From Chondrosia reniformis (Eukaryota > Porifera > Demospongiae > Chondrillida > Chondrillidae): a stretch of DNA of 64,000 bases. The stretch lies in assembly GCA_947172415.1 (NCBI GenBank), contig OX359197.1, forward strand, positions 3,596,001 to 3,660,000, given 5' to 3'. Position 1 is the first letter of the stretch. Each line of letters opens with the position of its first letter. Under the pieces are notes generated by a model. It made no database searches and was not told where the DNA came from. It was given only the letters and a program-made list of their open reading frames with translations. Below are positions 1-15,867 of this stretch, one piece after another. A program made the translations under genes and the position numbers.

Positions 1-2070
1 AGTTGTATGTACTGGTTGTATGTGCTCGTAGCTAGTTGTATTTACAAGTTGTATGTACTAGTTATATGTACTAGTACTAGTTTTATTTACTAGTTATAGG
101 TAATAGTTGTACGTACTAGTTGTAGGTACTAGTTGAATTTACTATCTGAATGTAATATTTGTATGTACTAATTGTGTGTACTCGTTCTATGTACTAGTTT
201 TATGTACTAGTTGCATGTATTCATTCTATACACTAGTTGTATGGACTAGTTGTATGTACTAGTTTTATATACTAGTTTTATGCAGTAGTTGTGTGTACTA
301 GTTGTATCTAATACTTCTATGTACTAGTGGTGTGTAATTGTTTATGTACTAACTATATTTACTAGTTGTATGTACTAGTAACTAGTTGTATGTACAAGTT
401 AAATGTACTAGTTGTATTTATTAGTTGTATGTGCTAGTTGTGTGTTACAGTTGTATGTACTAGTTGTATGAACTAGTTGTATGTACTCGATACTAGTTGT
501 GCGTACTAGTTGTGCGTACTAGTTATATGTACTAGTTGTACATATTAGTTGTATGTACTAGTTGTATGTACTAGTAACTAGTTGTATGTACAAGTTATAT
601 GTACTAGTTGTACATATTAGTTGTATGTACTAGTTGTATGTACTAGTAACTAGTTGTATGTACAAGTTATATGTACTAGTTGTATTTATTAGTTGTATGT
701 ACTGGTTGAATGTACTAGTTGTTTGTACTGGTTCTATGTACTAGTTGTAAGTACTAGTTCTATGTACTAGTTGCATGTACTAGTGTTATGTACTATTTAT
801 ATGTACTAGTTGTAAGTACTAGTTGTAGGTTCTAGTACTCGTTGTAACAGGTACTAGGTAGGTTCTATAGTTGTATGTACTAGTTCAATGTACCAGTTGG
901 ATGTTCTAGTTTTTTTCTAGTTGCATACACTATTTATATGTACTAGTTACTTTTGTATGAATTAGTTTTATGAAGCAGTTGTGATTACTAGATATATGTA
1001 CTAGTTGTGTGTACTAGTTGTATGTAGTAGTTGTATGTACTAGTTGTATGTACTAGTTCAATGTGCAAGTTGTAGGCACTATTTATATGTACGCGTTGTA
1101 TGTACTGGTTGTAAGTACTAGCTGTATATACTAGTTGTAAGTACTAGGTGTAGGTTCTAGTAGTAGTTATACTAGGTACTAGGTTGGTACTATTTGTATA
1201 TACTAGTTGTATGGACTAGTTGTATGTACTAATTGTTGTACTTGTTGTATGCACTCATACTTGTTGTATGTACTAGTTGTAAGTACTAGTTTTATGTACT
1301 CGATACTTGTTGTGTGAACTAGTTGTATGTTCTAGTTTATGTTCTAGTTGTATATACTATTTATATGTACTTGTTACCTGTGTATAGACTAGTTTTATAT
1401 AGTAGTTGTGTGTACTAGTTATATGTGTATGTAAAAAGTATATGTACTAGTTGTATGTACTAGGTGTATGTAATAGTTATAGGTTCTAGTACTAGTTATT
1501 GTGGTTAACAGGTGGGTACAAGTTGTATGTACTACCTGTTTGTACTATTTGTATGTATTAATTGTATGTACTAGTTGATTTTACTTGTTGTATATACTAG
1601 TACAAGTTATATTTACTAGTTGCAGGTACAAGTTGTATGTAGTAGTTGCATGTGGTGGTTGTATGTACAAATTGCATATACTGGTTGTATGTAATAGTTG
1701 CATGTACTAGTTATGTACCAATTGTATGAACTAGTTGTTTGTATATATAACTTGTATGTACTAGCTGTGTACTAGTTGTATATACTAGTTTTATGTGGTA
1801 GTTTTATGTTCACCTTCTATGAACTAGCTGTATGAACTAATGTCTTGTTGTTCATACTAGTTGTATGTATGAGTTTTATGTACTCTTTCTATGTACTAGT
1901 TGCATATACTAGTTTCTTGTTGTATGTACTAGTCGTATGCACTGGTTGTGTGTACTAGTTGTATATATTACTTCTTTGTCCTAGTTGTATGTACTAGGTG
2001 TATGTACTATTAATATATACTAGTTATATGTGTATGGTCTAGTTGCATGTACTAGTTGTATGTACCAGTA
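1..2070 (+). repeat. Satellite A, 13-bp tandem repeat, forward
   Basis: Degenerate tandem copies of TAGTTGTATGTAC, visible directly as the recurring words ctagttgtatgta and actagtt every 13 bp, with substitutions, small indels and occasional skipped units. Longer words recur (for example the block with ttttatgtggtagttttatg near 1790, found again near 24370, 27000, 32370 and 37930), so the 13-mers sit in higher-order blocks. A local 72-bp duplication is seen near 520-670. No gene is visible here. Confidence 0.95.
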
Positions 2071-2072
2071 GT

Positions 2073-5000
2073 GCACACAACTGGAACATACAACTTGAAC
2101 CCACAACAAGGAAATATTGCTAGTACCTACAACTAGCAAACATAACTAGTACTAGTACTTAAATCTAGTACACACAACTAGTATATACAACAATTGCATG
2201 CAACTAGTACATACAACTAGTACATAAGACTAATATATACAACTAGTGTATACAATTAGAACCTACAACTAGTAGATACAACTAGTACACACAACCTAAA
2301 AGTATAGCTAGTACTAGTACATACAAATAGTACATACAAATAGTACATGCAGTTAGTACATACAATTAGTACAAACAACTAGGATATACATACAACTAGT
2401 ACATACAACTAGGTCATACAACTAGAACTACAAATATTATATAAAACTAGTCCAAAAATGAGAACATAAAACAAGTAAATTCAACTACTAGTACATAGAA
2501 CGAGGACATACAACAAGTACATACAGCTAATACATAAAACTAGTACATAGAACTAGTACGTACAACTAGTACATACAGCTAGTTACTAGTACAATCAACT
2601 AGTACATACAAAGAGTAACTACAACTTATATACACTAGTATATACAAAAATAACCCACTACTAGTACATATAACAAGTACGTACACATATAACTACTACA
2701 TATAAATATTACATACAAATAGTATATACAACTAGTTCATACAACTAGTACATACAATTAGTACATACACTAGTACATACAACAATTACCCACAACTAGT
2801 TCTTACACCTAGTACATACAACTAGTATCAATTACATACAACTAGTGCCTACCTAGTACTTAGAATAACCAGTACTAGAACCTACAACTAGTAAATATAA
2901 CTAGTACATACACCAATTACCCACAACCAATACAATCAACTAGTACATACAAATAGTACAAACAACTAGTACATACAACTAGAACCCACCTAGTACCAGG
3001 TACAACTAGCACTAGAACCAACAACAATTGCATACAACTAGTACATAATACAATTATACATAACTAGTACATACAACTAGTACATACAACTAGAATCTAG
3101 TATATCTAGTACTAGAACCTACAACTAGTACATAAAACTAGTACATATAAATGATGCGTACAACTAGTACATAAAACTAGTACATACAAATAGTACATAC
3201 ACCTAGTACATACATATAGTAAATACAACTAGTGCATATAAATAGTACAGACAACTAGTACATACAACTGGTAAAGACAACTAGTGCATACAACTAGTAC
3301 ACACAGCTAGTACATACAACTAGGACATACACTTAGTACAAACAGTATTACATACAACTATTACACACAACTAGTTAATACACCTAGTGTATACAATAAT
3401 TACACACAACTAGTACATACAAATAGTACATACAACTTGTATCTAGTCCATGCAACTAGGATCTACATAGTACCTAGTATAACTAGGACTAGAACCTACA
3501 ACCAGTACATACAACTAGTACATATAACTAGTTCATACAGTTAGTATATACACCTAGTACACGCAACTACTACATATAACTAGTACATACACAGATAAGT
3601 AGTACATATAAATAGTATATACAACTAGAACATAAACTAGAACCTACAACTAGTACATACAACTAGAAGCTACCTAGTACGTGGTACAACTAGTATTAGA
3701 AGCGACAACTAGTGTCTACACCTTGTAAAACAACTATTATCGAGTACACACAACTAGTACAAACAACTAATACATGCAACTAGTATATACAACTAGGACA
3801 TACAACCAGGACATACTACTAGTATATATATACAACAAATACACACATCTAGTATATAAAACTAGTACATACAACTTCTATCCAGAACATACAACTAGGA
3901 TCTACCTAGGACCTAGTATAACTAGTACAAGAACTAACAACTAGAGCATAGAACTAGCACATACAACTAATACATACAACTAGTGCCTACAAGTAGTAAA
4001 TATAACTATTACATACAACTAGTACAAACAATTAGAACCTAAAACTGGTATGTATATAAAATACATACAATTAGTACATACAACTAGAACATACAACTAA
4101 GTTACTGGTACAACAACTAGTACATACAACTAGTAACTACAAATAGTAAATATAGTTAGTACATACAACAATTAGACACAACTAGAACATATAACTAGTA
4201 CATACACATATAACAAGTGTATATAAATGGTAAGTACACCTAGTAAATACAACTAGGATATACAAGTATTTTAAACAACTAGTACACACAACCAGTACAT
4301 ACAACTAGTGCAGAGAACTAGAAACTAGTATATACATACAACTAGTACATAGCTAGTACATACAAATAATATATAAATACAACTAGTACATACATTGGGT
4401 ACATAACTAGTACATGCAACTAGTTCTTACAACTAGTACATAAAATTAGTACATGCAACTTCTACATCCAACTACTACCTACAATAATACCAACAACTAT
4501 TGAATATAACTAACACTAGTACATACAACTAGTAGAGAAAACTAGTCTATACACCTAGTACATAAAATTAGTACATACAACTAGTACACACAACTACTCC
4601 ATATAACTAGTACATACAACTAGTACATACAACTAGTACATACAACTAGTACATAGAACGAGTACATAAAACTAGTACATAAAACTAGTGCATACAATTG
4701 GTACATAACTAGTACACACAACTAGTACATATAACCAGTACATATAACTATTACATACAAGTTCTACATACAACTAGTACCTAAAACTAGTAGATATAAT
4801 TTGTATTAGTATATAAAATTAGTACAATCAACTAGTACATACAATTAGTACATACAAATAGTACAAACAGCTAGTACATACAACTTGTATCTATCTAGTA
4901 CGCACTATAACTAGTACTAGAACCCATAACTATTACATACACCTAGTAAATACAACTAGTACATATGCTTATTACGTACATATATAATTAGTACACAACT

Positions 5001-8000
5001 ACTACATAAAACTAGTCAATACACAGGTAACTAGTACATATCAAGAGTATATACAGCTAGAACATAAACTAGAACATACCACTAGTACATTGAACTAGTA
5101 TAAACATACAACTAGAACCTATCTAGTACCTAGTACAATTAGTACTAGAACCTACAACTAATACTTACAACTAGTACATACAACAAATATCGAGTATATA
5201 GAACTAGTACATACAACTAGTTCATAGAAATAGAAACTAGTACAAACAACTAGTACATACAACTAGTACATACAACTAGTACATAGAAGGAGTACATAAA
5301 GGTAGTACATACAACTAGTATATACAAATGGTACATAACTAGTTCATACAAGTAGTACATACAACCAGACAATACAACTAGTACATACAACTAGTAAATA
5401 GTACATAAAACTAGTACATATAACTAGTACATACAAGTAGTACCTACAACTTGTTAATATTACCAGTACTAGTACCTACAACTAGTGCCTACAACTAGTA
5501 CACATAACTAGTACGTATAACTAGTACATACATTTAGAAGGTACAACTAGAACTTATAACTAGTAACTAGTACATATAACTAGTACATATAAATAGTACA
5601 TACAACCAGAACATACAACTAGTACATACAACTAGTTCATATAACTAGTACATACAAGTAGTACCTACAACTATTTGAAATTACCAGTAATAGTACCTAA
5701 AACTAGTTCCTACAACTTGTTCATACAACTAGTACGTCAAAAGTGCATAAAACTAGTTAAGACAACTAGCACAAACAACTACAACATAACTACTACATAC
5801 AACTAGTATGTACAACTAGAACATACAATTGGTACATACAACTATTACATTAAACCTGTACATACAACTTTTATCTACAACTAGTAAATAAACCTAGTAC
5901 TAGTACATAAAACTAGTACATGTAACTAGTTCATACAACTAGTAAATATTACTACTATATACAACTAGTACAATCAAAATAGTCCATAAAACTAGTTCAT
6001 ACAACTAGTACGCACATTTAGTATCTACAACGAGTAAATATAAGAGTACTAGTTCATACAACTAGTACATACAACTAGTACATAAAACTAGCAACGTGTA
6101 CACACGATTACTTACAACTAGTACATAAAACTACTTCATACCACTAGTACATATAACTTATTACTTACATCTAGTACATATGACTAGTATCTAGAACTAG
6201 TACATAAAAGTAGAGCTAAAATTTGTACATACAACTAGTACACACAAGTAGTACATATTACTAGTTCAAACAACTAGTACAACTAGTAAATAGAACTAGC
6301 AAATAGTACACACAACTAGTACATATAACTAGTACATACAAGTAGTACCTATAACTTGTTAATATTACTAGGACTAGTACCTATAACTAGTGCCTACTAC
6401 TAGTACACACAGCTAGTACATATAACCAGTACATATAACTAGTACATACAAGTAGTACCTACAACTATATAATATTACCTGTAATAGTACCTACAACTAT
6501 TTAATATTACCTATAACAGTATCTACAACTAGTTCATACAACTAGTACATAAAAGTGCATAAAACTAGTTAAGACAACTAGCACAAACAACTACTACATA
6601 ATTGGTACATACAACTAGGACATACAACTAGTACATACAATCAGTACAAACAACTATTACATAAACCTGTACATACAACTTGTACCTACAACTGGTAAAT
6701 AAACCTAGTACTAGTACATACAACTAGTCCATACACCTAGTAAATATAACTACTTCCTGCAACTAACAAATATAACCAGTACATACAACTAGTACATTCA
6801 GCTAGTCCATAAAACTAGTTCATACAACTAGAACGTACGTTTAGGATCTTCAACGTGTTAATGAAACTAGTACTAGTACATACAACTAGTAAATTACTTA
6901 CACTCAGTTCATACAACTAGTTCATGCAAATAGTACATACACCTAGTACCTACGGTCTGAACATACAACTAGTTTTGAGTACATACATGTAGAACATACA
7001 AATCGTACAAACAACCAGTAACGAGTACATAAAAACTATTCCATTCAACTAATACATACAACTAGTACATTCTAATAGTAGATACAACTAGTACATACAT
7101 ATAGTATTGACAAATATTAAATATTATATTCAACTGATACATAAAACTAGAACATAAAACTAGTACATAAACTAGTACAAGTCTAGTACATATATCTATA
7201 GTAAATACAACTAGTACATACCACTAGTACAATTCTAGTACATACATCTATAGTAAATACAACTAGTACATACAACTAGTACATTCACCTAGTACATACA
7301 ACTAGTCCAATAACTAGTATATATAATACATACAACAAGTACATATAACTAGAAAATACAACTAGTGCATACAACTAGTACCTACCGAGTACTTAGTATA
7401 ACTAGTACTAGAACGTACTAAATAAAACATAGTACATACAAGTACTATATATAACTTGTACAAACAACTAGTACACAAACTAGTATCGCGTACATACAAC
7501 TAGTACATATAACTAGTACAAACAATTAGAACATACAACTAGTAAATACAAATAGTACATGTAACTAGTACAAACAACTACTAAATATAACTTGTACAAA
7601 CAACTAGTACACAAACTACTATCGAGTACATAAAACTAGTACATATAACTAGTACAAACAATTAGAACATACAACTAGTACATACAACTGTACCATACAA
7701 CTAGTACATACAACTAATACGTACCACTAGTACATATAACTAGTAAGCACAACTAGTACCCACAACTAGTATCGAGTACATACAAAACTAGTACATACAA
7801 CTAGTACAAACAATTAGAACATACAACTAGTACATACAATTGAAACATACAACTAGCACATATAACTAATAAATACAACTAGTACATATAACTTGTACAT
7901 ACAACTAGTTACTAGTACATATAACTTGTACATACAACTAGTTACTAGTACATACAACTAGTACATACAACTAGTAACTACAAATAGTAAATATAGCTTG

Positions 8001-11000
8001 TACTTAAACAATTACACACAACTAGTTCATAGAAGTATTAGATACAACTAGTACACACAGCTTGTTCACAGAACGTGTACATAAATCTACCACATAAAAC
8101 TAGTACATACAACTGGTACGTAAAACTGGTACATACACCTAATACTTACAATTAGTACATACAACTAGTCCACACAACTACACCTAGTACATACAACTAG
8201 TCCATACAATTAGTACATAGAACGAGTACATACAACTAGTACCTAAAACTAGGACCTACCTATTACATATTTCAACTAGTACTAGAACCTACAATTAGTG
8301 CATACAACTAGTACATACAACTTGTAAATATAACTAGTACTAGTCCATACAACTACTACATACAATTACTTCATATAACTAGTTCATACACCTAGTACAT
8401 ACAACTAGTCCATACAATTAGTATATAGAACGAGTACATACAACTAGTACATAAAAAAGGACCTACCTATTACATGGTTCAACTAGTACTAGAACCTACA
8501 ATTAGTGCATACAACTAGTACATACAACTAGTAAATATAACTAAGACTAGTCCATACAACTAGTACATACAAATAGTACCTAGAAGTAGTAAATACAACC
8601 AGTACTAACACATACAACTAGTACATACACCTAGTACATACAACTAGTACATACACCTAGTCCATACAACTAGTACACACAAGTAGCAAATACAATTAGT
8701 TCTATAATTAGTGCATAGAACTAGTACATATAACGGGTACATAAAACTAGTACATACAACTAGAACATATAACAGGTACGTAGCCATTACATACAATTAG
8801 TTCATAGTACTTGTAAATATAACTGGTACACATCTAGTACATATGCCTAGTACATACAACTAGTACATTCAATTAAAACAAATACATAGAACATACACAC
8901 ATAACTAGAACATATAAATAGTACATATAACTAGTACATTCAACTAGAACATAAAACTAGCACAAACAATTAGTACTTACAACTAGTAACTAACAAAAAC
9001 AACTAGTACATACAACGAGTACACACAATTAGTACATACAAATATTACATTCAGCTAGTAAATTCAACTAGTACCTACAACTAGTACATACAACTATTAC
9101 CTACAACTAGTAAATATAGCCAGTACTAGTACATATAACTAGTACATACAACTAGTACATACAACTAGCTACGAGTGCATACAACCAGTACATACAACTA
9201 GCTGCAAATACATACAACTTGTACCTAAAACTAGTATATACAACTACTTCATAAAACAAGTCCATAAACAGGTAACTAGTACATATACATACACACATAA
9301 CTAGAACATAAACTAGAACATACAATTAGTATATTGAACTAGTACATACAACTAGAACCTATTTAGTGTCTATTACAACTAGTACTAGAACCCACAACTA
9401 GTACTTAAAACTAGTACATACAACAACCATCAAGTACATAAAACTAGTACTTACAACTAGTACTTACAACAAGTATCGAGTGCATACAACTAGTACATAC
9501 AACTAGTCCATACAACTAGTACATACAACTAGTACCTACCTAGTACCTAGTATAACTGATACTAGAGCGTACAACTAGTAATTACAACTAGTACATACAG
9601 CTAGTACTTACAACCAGTACATTCAACGCGTATATATAAATAGTGCCTACAACTAGTACATGCAACTAGTACATACAACTAGTACATACAACTAATACAT
9701 TCAACTAGTCCATACAACTAGTACATACAACTAGTACATTCAACTAGGACACACAACTAGTACATATTACTAGTAAACACAACTGCTACATAAAACTAAT
9801 TCATACAGAGGTAACTAGTACATATAAATAGTGTATGCAACTAGAACATAAACTAGAACATACAACTAGTACATTGAACTAGTATATACAACTAGAACCC
9901 ACGTAGTACCTAGTACAATGAGTACTAGAACCTACAACTAGTACTTACAACTGGTACATATAAATAGTGTATACAACTAGTACATGCAACTAGGACATAC
10001 AACTAATATATACAACTAGTACACACAACCAGTGCATACAACTAGTACATACAACTAGAAACTAGTACAGGCAACTAAACTAGTACATAAAAAGAGTTCA
10101 TAAAACTCAAACACACAACTAGTACGAACAACACGACATTAGTACAAACAACTAGTACATTCATCTAGTACATACAACTAGTCGATACAACTAGTTCCTA
10201 CAACTAGTTCCTACATAGTACTTAGTATAACTAGTTCTAGAACGTACAACTAGTACCTACAACTAGTACATACCACTAGTTATTACAACTAGTACATACT
10301 ACTAGTACATATAAATAGTGCATACCACTAGTACATGCAACTAGTACATACAACTAGTACATACAACTAGTACATATAAGCGGTTCATACAACTACTAAA
10401 TATAACTCGTACAAACAACTAGTACACAAATTAGTATCGAGTACATATAACTAGTACATATAACTAGAACAAACAATTAGAACATACAACTAGTACATAC
10501 AATTGGAACATAAAACTAGTACATACAACTAGTACATACAACTAAAACGTAAAACTAGTACATATAACTAGTACGCACAACTAGTACACACAACTAGTAT
10601 AGAGTACATACAACTAGTCCAGACAAGTAGTACATACCACTAGTTTTTTCAACTAGTACATACTACTAGTACGTATAAATAGTGCATACAACTAGTACAT
10701 GCAACTAGTACATACAGCTAGTACATACAACTGGAACATACAACTAGCACATACAACTAAAAAATACCACAAGTACATATAACTTGTACATACAACTAGG
10801 TACTAGTACATACAACTAGTACATACAACTAGTCCATACAACTAGTCCATACAACTGGTACACACTACTAAGACCTACCTATTACATAGTTCAACTATAC
10901 TAGAACCTACAATTAGTACATAAAACTAGTACATACAACTAGTACATACAACTAGTACATACAACTAATAGATTCAACTGGGACATAAACTAGTTCATAT

Positions 11001-11862
11001 ACCTAGTGCATACAATTAGTGCATATAACTAGTAAATATTACTAGTACTAGTCCATACAACTAGTACACACAAGTAGCAGATACAATTAGTTCTATAATT
11101 AGTATATAGAAGTAGTACATAAAACGGGTACATAAAACTAGAACATACAACTAGTACATATAACAGGTACGTAGCCATTACATACAATTAGTTCATAAAA
11201 CTTGTAAATATAACTGGTACACATCTAGCACATATACCTAGTATATACAACTAGTACATTCAATTAGTACATTTAAATAGAACATACACATATAACTAGA
11301 ACATATACATAGATCATGAAACTAGTACATTCAACTAGAACATAAAACTAGCACAAACAACTAGTACTTACAACTAGTAACTAGTAAAAACAACTAGTAC
11401 ATAACTAGTACTTAAGACTAGTTTTTACAACGAGTACGCACAATTAGTACATACAAATATTACATTCAGCTAGTAAATTCAACTAGTACCTACAACTAGT
11501 ACGTACAACTATTACCTACAACTAGTAAATAAAACCAGTACTAGTACATATAACTAGTACATACAACTAGTACATACAATTAGCTACGAGTACATTCAAC
11601 CAGTACACACAACTAGCTACGAGTACATAAAATTTGTACCTAAAACTAGTATATCCAACTACTTCATAAAACTAGTACATAGAACGATTACTTACAACTA
11701 GTAAATACATCTACTACATACAAATAGTACATAAAACTAGTCCTACAAATAGTACATACAACGAGTGCATACTACTAGTACACAAAACTAGTTCATATAA
11801 CTAGAACATACAACTAGTACATACAACTAGTACATAAAAATATTACATACAACTAGCACATA
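2073..11862 (-). repeat. Satellite A, inverted domain
   Basis: The same 13-bp satellite, but every unit reads as the reverse complement (GTACATACAACTA). Orientation changes abruptly near 2071-2073 and returns near 11862. The domain holds its own higher-order duplication: roughly 8640-9260 recurs at roughly 11030-11650, about 2.39 kb apart, marked by the rare word ggtacgtagccatt at 8775 and 11166. No gene or non-satellite island was seen inside it. Confidence 0.93.
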
Positions 11863-13447
11863 GGTACTAGTTCCATGTACTAGTTGTATGTACTAGTTGT
11901 ATGTAGTTATATGAACTAGTTGTATGTGATGACTGTGTGTAATTGTAATTTCTAGTTATATTTACTAGTTGTAGTTACTAGTTGTATGTACTAGTAACTA
12001 GTTATATGTACTAATTCTATGTACTAGTTCTATGTACTAGTTTAATGTACTAGTTGTATGTAGAAGTTGTATGTACTAGTTGTAAGTATTAGTAACTCTC
12101 TGTATGTACTAGTTGTATGTACTAGCTGTATGTACTAGTTGTATGGACTAGTTATATGTTCTAGTTGTATGTAGTAGTTGTATGTACTAGTTGTATGTAG
12201 TAGATGTATGTACTAGTAACTGTCTGTATGAACTAATTGTTTGCTGTAGTTATATGTACTAGTTGTATATATGTACTAGTTTTAGGTACTAGATACTAGT
12301 TGTATATACTCGTTGTATGTACTAGTTATATATACTAATTGTATTTACTGATTGTGTGTAATTGTTGTATGTACTACTTACATTTACTCGTAACTAGTCG
12401 TAAGTACTAGTTATATGTACCAGTTGTATGTACTAGTTGTATGTAGTTATATGTACTATTTGTAGGTACTAGTTGTGTCTAATTGAATGTATTAGTTATA
12501 TTTACTAGTTGTAGTTACTAGTTTTATGTACTGGTTATATGTACTAGTTGTATGTACTAGTTGCATTTACTAGTTGTATGTACTAGTTGTATGCACTAGT
12601 TGTATGTACTAATTGTATGTACTAGCTGAATGTACTAGTTGTATGTACTGGTTGAACAAACTCCTTACTAGTTGTATGTTATAGCTGTAAGTACTAGGAC
12701 CACTTTACTAGTTGGAGGTTCTAGCTGTATGTACTCAAGTCTAAGTAGTAGTTGCATGTTCTAATTGTATGTACTTAATATATGGACTAGTAATATGTAT
12801 ATAGTTATATATATGTACTAGTTATATATACTGGTTTTATATGTTAGTTGTATGTACTAGTTGTATGTACTTGTATTTACTAGTAGTATGTACTAGTTGT
12901 ATGCACTAGTAAATAATTGATATACAAGTTATATGTACTAGCTGTATGTACTAGTCTTCTGTACTAGTTGTATGTACTAATTGTATGTTCTAGTTGTATG
13001 TACTAGTAAGTTGTTGTATGTACTAATTATATGTACTAGTTGTATGTACTAGTTGTAGGTACCAGGTGTATGTACTAGTAAAAATCTGTATTTACTAGTT
13101 GTATGTACTAGTTGTATGTAGTTATATGTACTAGTTGTATGTAGTAGTTGTGTGTAATTGTTGTCGTACTAGTTATATTTATTAGTTGTAGTGACTAGGT
13201 GTATGTACTAGTTGTATGCACTAGTTCTATGTACTGGTTTTATGTACTAGTTGTATGACGAAGTTGTATGTACAAGTTATATGTACAAGTAATCATCTCT
13301 TTGTACTAGTTATATGTACTAGTTGTATGTACTAGTTGTGTGTAATTATTGTATGTACTAGTTATATTTACTACTTGTAGTTACTAGTTTTATGTACTAG
13401 TTGTATGTACTAGTTGTATGTACTACTAGTTGTATGTTCTAATTGTA
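11863..13447 (+). repeat. Satellite A, forward
   Basis: Forward 13-bp units resume after the inversion boundary and run to the first non-satellite island. Higher-order words such as agttgtgtgtaattgttgta recur every few hundred bases. Nothing else is visible. Confidence 0.93.
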
Positions 13448-13980
13448 TGAAAAATCTAAGATACCATTTTCCTACATGCTATGCCTATTCTGTAAAAGAG
13501 CCTATAGGGGAACTAAACCTGAAGAGAGCTTTGGATGAAGATACAGGAGTCTTTTCTTCCTTCTTTTCCCTTCTTTCATCTTCTTCTCTACTGGGTCAGA
13601 CAGCCGTTTCTGGGAATTCCACCTTTTATCAGTGATCCTGAGAGTCTTTATCTTTTCTTTATCTTGATCTTCTGTGAATCTTTGGCTCTCTATACTAAAT
13701 CTAGGGGCCTTATATACACTAATTTGGCGCCAAAAGTTAAATAAGGTGTTAATTGAGACACATGATGAAATTTAATTTTATGAAAGGAATGTAAGTCAAA
13801 TTAAATTTTATGAATTTAATCTATTAGTAATCTTGCTTGTACAGGTAAAACAGATTCAGCATAACCATAGACACAAGTAGGACATATTACATAAGTCTAT
13901 CCTTAGGTCTTATAGTAGTAACATTCCTTTAGAGGTGGGGTAACACAATATGGGGTAACACAAAACAGTCCTTAAGCATA
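13448..13980 (+). mobile_element. Dispersed repeat island, unclassified
   Basis: About 530 bp of non-satellite DNA with sharp satellite edges on both sides. Positions 13447-13680 closely match the reverse complement of 30017-30225 inside the foldback element, so this is a dispersed repeat. Short open frames run through the shared part (a peptide containing LNLKRALDEDTGVFSS), but the two copies differ by frame-changing indels, so I do not call a gene. The right part is AT-rich and contains the perfect 12-bp palindrome TTTGGCGCCAAA at 13723-13734, which resembles an E2F-type site. No terminal repeats or target duplication are obvious. It could be a fragment of an LTR or of a larger DNA transposon. 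Confidence 0.6.
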
Positions 13981-15780
13981 CTAGCTACTATATAGTTGTA
14001 TGTACCAGCTGTATGTACTAATTATATGTTCTACTTGTATGTACTAGGTGTATGGACTAATAACAATCTGTATTTACGAGTTGTATGTACTAGTTGTATG
14101 TACTTATTGTGTGTAATTGTTGTACGTACTAATTATATTTACTAGTTGTAGTTACTAGTTGTAGTTACTAGTTTTATGGACTAGTTGAATGTTCTAGTAA
14201 CAAGATGTATGTACTAGTTGTATGTACTAGTTGTATGTACTAGCTGTATGTCCTAATTGTATGTACTAGTTGTACGTACTTGTTGCACGTACTAGTTGTA
14301 TGTTCTAGTTGTCTGTACTCGTTGTATGTAGTTGTTGTATGTACTAGTTGTATGTACTAATTGTATGAACTAGTATGTAATTTTATGTACTAGTTTTATG
14401 AACTAGTTGTATGTACTAGCTAAATGTACTAGTCACAAACCTTATTTACTACTTGCATTTACTAGTCATATGTAGTTATATGTACTAGTTATTTGTGCTA
14501 GTTGTGTGAAATTGTTGTACGTACTAATTATATTTACTAGTGATAGTTACTAATTGTATTTACCAGTTTTATGTACTAGTTTTTTGTAATTATATGTACT
14601 AGTTGTATGTACAAGTTGTGTGTAATTGATGTACATACTACTTATTTTTACTAGTTGTAGTTACTAGTTGTATGTACTAATTTTAGGTACTAGTTGTATG
14701 TCCTAGTAACTAGTTGCATATACTAGTTGTATGTACTAGTTCTATGTTCTAGTTTAATGTACTAGCTGTATGTAGAAGTTGTATGTATTAGTTGTATGCA
14801 CTAGTAACTATCTGTATGTGCTAGTTGTATGCACTAGTAACTATCTGTATGTACTAGTTGTATGCAATAGTTGTATGTACTAGTTGGATGTAGTTATATG
14901 TACTTGTTGTATGTACTAGTTGTGTGTAATTTTTGTACATACTAGTTATATTTACTAGTTGTAGTTACCAGTTTTATGTACTAGTTATCTGTCCTAGTTG
15001 TATGTCCTAGCTGTATGTACTAGTTTTATGTACTAATTATATGTACTTGTTGTTTGTACTAGTAAGTAGTTGCATTTACTAGTTATATGTACCAGTTCTA
15101 TGTACTAGTAGAATGTACTAGTTGTATGTACTAATTGCGTGTACTAGTTGTATGTACTAGTTGTGTGTGCTAGTTGTATGTACTAGTTGTATGTACTAGT
15201 TGTATGTACTAGCTGTATATATGTTCTAGTAAGTAGTTGTATGTACTAATAACTTGTACTAGTTATATGTATTAGTTGTATGTACTAGGTGTATGTACTA
15301 GTAACAGTCTGTATTTACTAGTTGTATATAGTAGTTGTATGTACTAGCTGTGCGAAATTGTTGAACGTACTATTTATATTTACTTGTTGTAGTTACTAGC
15401 TGTAAGTACTAGTTTTATGTACTAGTTGTATGCACTAGTAACTAGTTGTATGTACTAGGTGTATGTATTAGTTCTATGTATTAATTGTATGTACTAGTTG
15501 TATGTAGTTATATGTACTAGTTGTATGTACTTATTGTGTGTAATTGTTGTACATACTAGTTATATTTACTGGTTGTAGTTACTAGTTACAAGTTTTATGT
15601 ACTAGTTGTATGTTCTAATAACAAGGTGTATGTTCTAGTTGCATGTACTAATTGTATGTTCTAGTTGTATGTACTAGTTGTATGTACTAGTTGAATGTAC
15701 TTGTTGTATGTACTAGTTGTGTGTACTTGTTGTATGTAGTAGTTGTGTGTACTAGCTGTGTGTACTAATTGTATGTACTA
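13981..15780 (+). repeat. Satellite A, forward
   Basis: Forward 13-bp satellite between the dispersed island and the RT/RLE retrotransposon. Blocks containing aactatctgtatgt and agttgtgtgtaattgttgta recur, showing higher-order structure. No other feature is visible. Confidence 0.93.
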
Positions 15781-15867
15781 CATTGCATCAGAATTACTCA
15801 CTTACACCTACACTAATGATCTTTTACCTATGGCTCAACGAGCCATGAGAAAAGGAGGTGGGGCTGT

